Of a stretch of 5,791 nucleotides of DNA, positions 3,848 through 5,791 are shown piece after piece. This stretch comes from Propionibacteriaceae bacterium (GTDB lineage Bacteria > Actinomycetota > Actinomycetes > Propionibacteriales > Propionibacteriaceae), in contig JAIRXX010000079.1 of assembly GCA_031268065.1 (NCBI GenBank), forward strand, positions 1 to 5,791, written 5' to 3'. Both the position numbers and the translations under genes were made by a program. Position 1 is the first letter of the stretch. Each line of letters opens with the position of its first letter. Below the pieces are notes generated by a model, which saw nothing but the letters and a program-made list of their open reading frames with translations, made no database searches and was not told the DNA's origin.

Positions 3848-5791
3848 CTACACTCCCCCGCGACCCTTGGCGATGATCTCTTCGGCGACTGACTTGGGCA
3901 CTTCGCCGTAGGAGTCGAATTCCATCGAATACGACGCCTGGCCCGAAGTCTTCGAGCGCAGATCACCTACGTAGCCGAACATTTCATTCAACGGGACCAA
4001 GGCTCGGATGACCATGCTCCCGTGGGCGTCATCCATGCTCTGCACATGGCCGCGCCGGGAGTTGATATCCCCGATCACCGTGCCGAGATACTCCTCTGGG
4101 GTGGTCACCTCGACAGCCATCAACGGCTCCAACAGCGCCGGATCAGCCCGCCGGGCCGCCTCTTTGAAGGCCATCGAACCGGCGATCTTGAAGGCCAGCT
4201 CCGAAGAGTCAACGTCGTGCGACTGGCCGTCGAGCAAGATCGCCCTGATGTCCTCCACCGGATATCCGGCGAGCGGGCCGAAAGCCATCGCCTCTTGAAT
4301 GCCCTTGTCAACTGCGGGAATGTATTCCTTCGGAACGCGCCCGCCAACCACCTGGCTGACGAATTCGTAACCCGAACCCGGCTCCAACGGCTCCAAGGCG
4401 ATGATGATCTTGGCGTACTGGCCCGATCCGCCAGACTGCTTGCGGTGGGTGTATTCGAGTTTCTCGACCTTCTTGCGCAGCGTCTCGCGGTAGGCGACCT
4501 GCGGCTTGCCGATATTGGCCTCAACCCGGAATTCGCGCTTCATCCGGTCGATGAGGATTTCCAGATGCAACTCGCCCATCCCGGCGATGATCGTCTGCCC
4601 GGTCTCGTCGTCGGTGTGGACGCGGAAAGTCGGGTCTTCCTCAGCGAGCTTCTGGATCGCAGCGGACAATTTCTCCTGGTCGGATTTCGTCTTCGGCTCA
4701 ATGGCCTGCTCAATCACCGGGGCGGGGAAGTCCATCGATTCCAAGACGACAGGATGCTGCGGATCGCACAAAGTCTCGCCGGTGGTGGTGTCCTTGAGGC
4801 CCATCACCGCGCAGATCATGCCAGCGCCGATTGATTCGATCTCTTCGCGCTTGTCGGCGTGGATTTGGTAAATCTTCCCAATCCGCTCTTTGCGGCCCTT
4901 GTTGGAATTGACCACCTGCTGGCCGCTCTTCAACCGCCCGGAATAGACCCTGATGAAGGTGAGCTTCCCGATATGCGGGTCAGAGGCGATCTTGAAAGCC
5001 AAAATGGACAGCGGATCGTCCTCGCTGGCGTGGCGCTCAATGACCAATTCCTGGTTGTTGGGCGCGAAACCCTTGATCGGAGGCACATCCAACGGAGACG
5101 GCAGGTAGTCGATCACAGCGTCCAGCAACGGCTGCACGCCCTTGTTCTTGAAAGCAGTCCCACACAGCACGGCGGTCACCTGGTTGCCGAGCACCGCGCG
5201 GCGCAACGCCGCCTTGAGCTGATCTGCGCTCAGCTCGGTGCCGGAGTCCTCAGCCTCCAGCCAAGCCTCGCCCAATTCTTCGTCATGCTCGGCCAAGAGG
5301 TGGACCAGCTCTTCGCGGGCGGTTTCGACCGCCTCGGCCATATCGGCGGGAATCTCCTCGACGGTGTAGTCCTCACCGATCTGGGTCTCGCCGCGCCACA
5401 TCAGCGCGCGCTTCCCAATGAGGTCGATCACGCCGCAGAACGCCGACTCGGCCCCAATCGGCAACTGCACGACGGCGGCCACGGCGTTCAACCGCTCGCG
5501 GATCGTCTTCACGCAGTAGTCAAAGGAAGCACCCGTCCGGTCGAGCTTGTTGACAAAGCAAATCCTCGGCACGCCGTACTTGGTCGCCTGCCGCCAAACC
5601 GTCTGCGACTGCGGCTCCACGCCTGCCACGCCGTCGAATACCGCCACAGCGCCGTCCAACACCCGCAGCGAGCGCTCCACCTCGACGGTGAAATCCACGT
5701 GGCCGGGGGTGTCGATGATGTTGATCTGGTGTCCCTTCCAGACCGCAGTAGTCGCCGCAGAAGTGATGGTGATGCCACGCTCCTGCTCCTG
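3848..5791 (-). CDS. fusA: Elongation factor G (partial: N-terminus beyond the right edge)
   Basis: The visible 647 residues are the translational GTPase that moves tRNAs and mRNA through the ribosome after peptide-bond formation and, with ribosome recycling factor, splits finished ribosomes. The frame is open to 5791; internal start-like codons such as the GTG at 5698 are not the true start. Counting from the window edge, ERGITIT (4-10) is the G2/switch I end, DTPGHVDF (27-34) is G3 with the catalytic histidine, and NKLD (81-84) is G4. The P-loop lies in the missing part, estimated at about 55 residues from the usual length near 700. The later domains follow in order: [20 protein letters not shown] in domain [10 protein letters not shown] and GMGELHLEI in domain [12 protein letters not shown] and [15 protein letters not shown] in domain IV, and [10 protein letters not shown] plus [19 protein letters not shown] in domain V. 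All are canonical, as expected of the housekeeping copy rather than a divergent fusA2. No intrinsic terminator was seen after the stop, and no tuf gene follows. Confidence 0.97.
   Translation of the reverse strand, partial: QEQERGITITSAATTAVWKGHQINIIDTPGHVDFTVEVERSLRVLDGAVAVFDGVAGVEPQSQTVWRQATKYGVPRICFVNKLDRTGASFDYCVKTIRERLNAVAAVVQLPIGAESAFCGVIDLIGKRALMWRGETQIGEDYTVEEIPADMAEAVETAREELVHLLAEHDEELGEAWLEAEDSGTELSADQLKAALRRAVLGNQVTAVLCGTAFKNKGVQPLLDAVIDYLPSPLDVPPIKGFAPNNQELVIERHASEDDPLSILAFKIASDPHIGKLTFIRVYSGRLKSGQQVVNSNKGRKERIGKIYQIHADKREEIESIGAGMICAVMGLKDTTTGETLCDPQHPVVLESMDFPAPVIEQAIEPKTKSDQEKLSAAIQKLAEEDPTFRVHTDDETGQTIIAGMGELHLEILIDRMKREFRVEANIGKPQVAYRETLRKKVEKLEYTHRKQSGGSGQYAKIIIALEPLEPGSGYEFVSQVVGGRVPKEYIPAVDKGIQEAMAFGPLAGYPVEDIRAILLDGQSHDVDSSELAFKIAGSMAFKEAARRADPALLEPLMAVEVTTPEEYLGTVIGDINSRRGHVQSMDDAHGSMVIRALVPLNEMFGYVGDLRSKTSGQASYSMEFDSYGEVPKSVAEEIIAKGRGGV

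Noticed and set aside
3840..3850. Small palindrome TAGCCTGGCTA at the fusA stop as a bidirectional terminator
   Set aside because: The stem is five base pairs with no real loop and no T-tract, so it cannot act as an intrinsic terminator.
4022..4834. Long plus-strand frame opposite fusA (270 codons)
   Set aside because: It is the antisense shadow of a highly conserved coding region, common in high-GC genes, with no domain signal.

Overview
The window looks like chromosomal DNA of a moderately high-GC actinobacterium. The clearest clue is a canonical, actinobacterial-type elongation factor G at the right end. Secretory lipoproteins with simple lipoboxes, and an ABC transporter whose adaptor is itself a lipoprotein and has no long helical hairpin, also fit a cell with one membrane. 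The exact genus cannot be settled from this sequence; a Propionibacteriaceae-like relative is only a guess.

Layout from left to right, with almost everything on the minus strand. Positions 1-2215 hold a three-gene MacAB-type ABC export operon, read from right to left: lipoprotein adaptor (1391-2215), ATPase (552-1385) and permease (1-552, cut by the left edge). The first two genes are 5 bases apart and the last two overlap by 1 base. A candidate promoter with a 12-bp inverted repeat lies just upstream (2250-2314). Positions 2356-3491 hold two tandem paralogous small lipoproteins of a family I do not recognise (2356-2826 and 3030-3491). Between them is a decayed, frameshifted remnant of the 5' end of an adaptor-like gene (2861-3036), which contains a perfect 15-bp hairpin. 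Positions 3618-3827 hold the only plus-strand gene, a Phd/YefM-type antitoxin without an adjacent toxin. Positions 3848-5791 hold fusA, which lacks about its first 55 codons because of the right edge.

The adaptor, ATPase and permease should form one inner-membrane export machine. The lipoprotein pair sits directly upstream on the same strand, and the adaptor remnant between the two copies shows that a lipoprotein plus adaptor 5' end was once duplicated as a unit. This supports an old linkage of the lipoproteins to the transporter, but their function is unknown. The lipoprotein/remnant/intergenic block (about 2216-3560) is visibly AT-richer than fusA and the transporter, and it and the orphan antitoxin lie directly downstream of fusA, where tuf is usually found. 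The window therefore looks like a housekeeping gene abutting a rearranged accessory segment. No tRNA, rRNA, CRISPR array, transposase or insertion sequence was seen, and no stretch over 300 bases lacks a gene or gene remnant.
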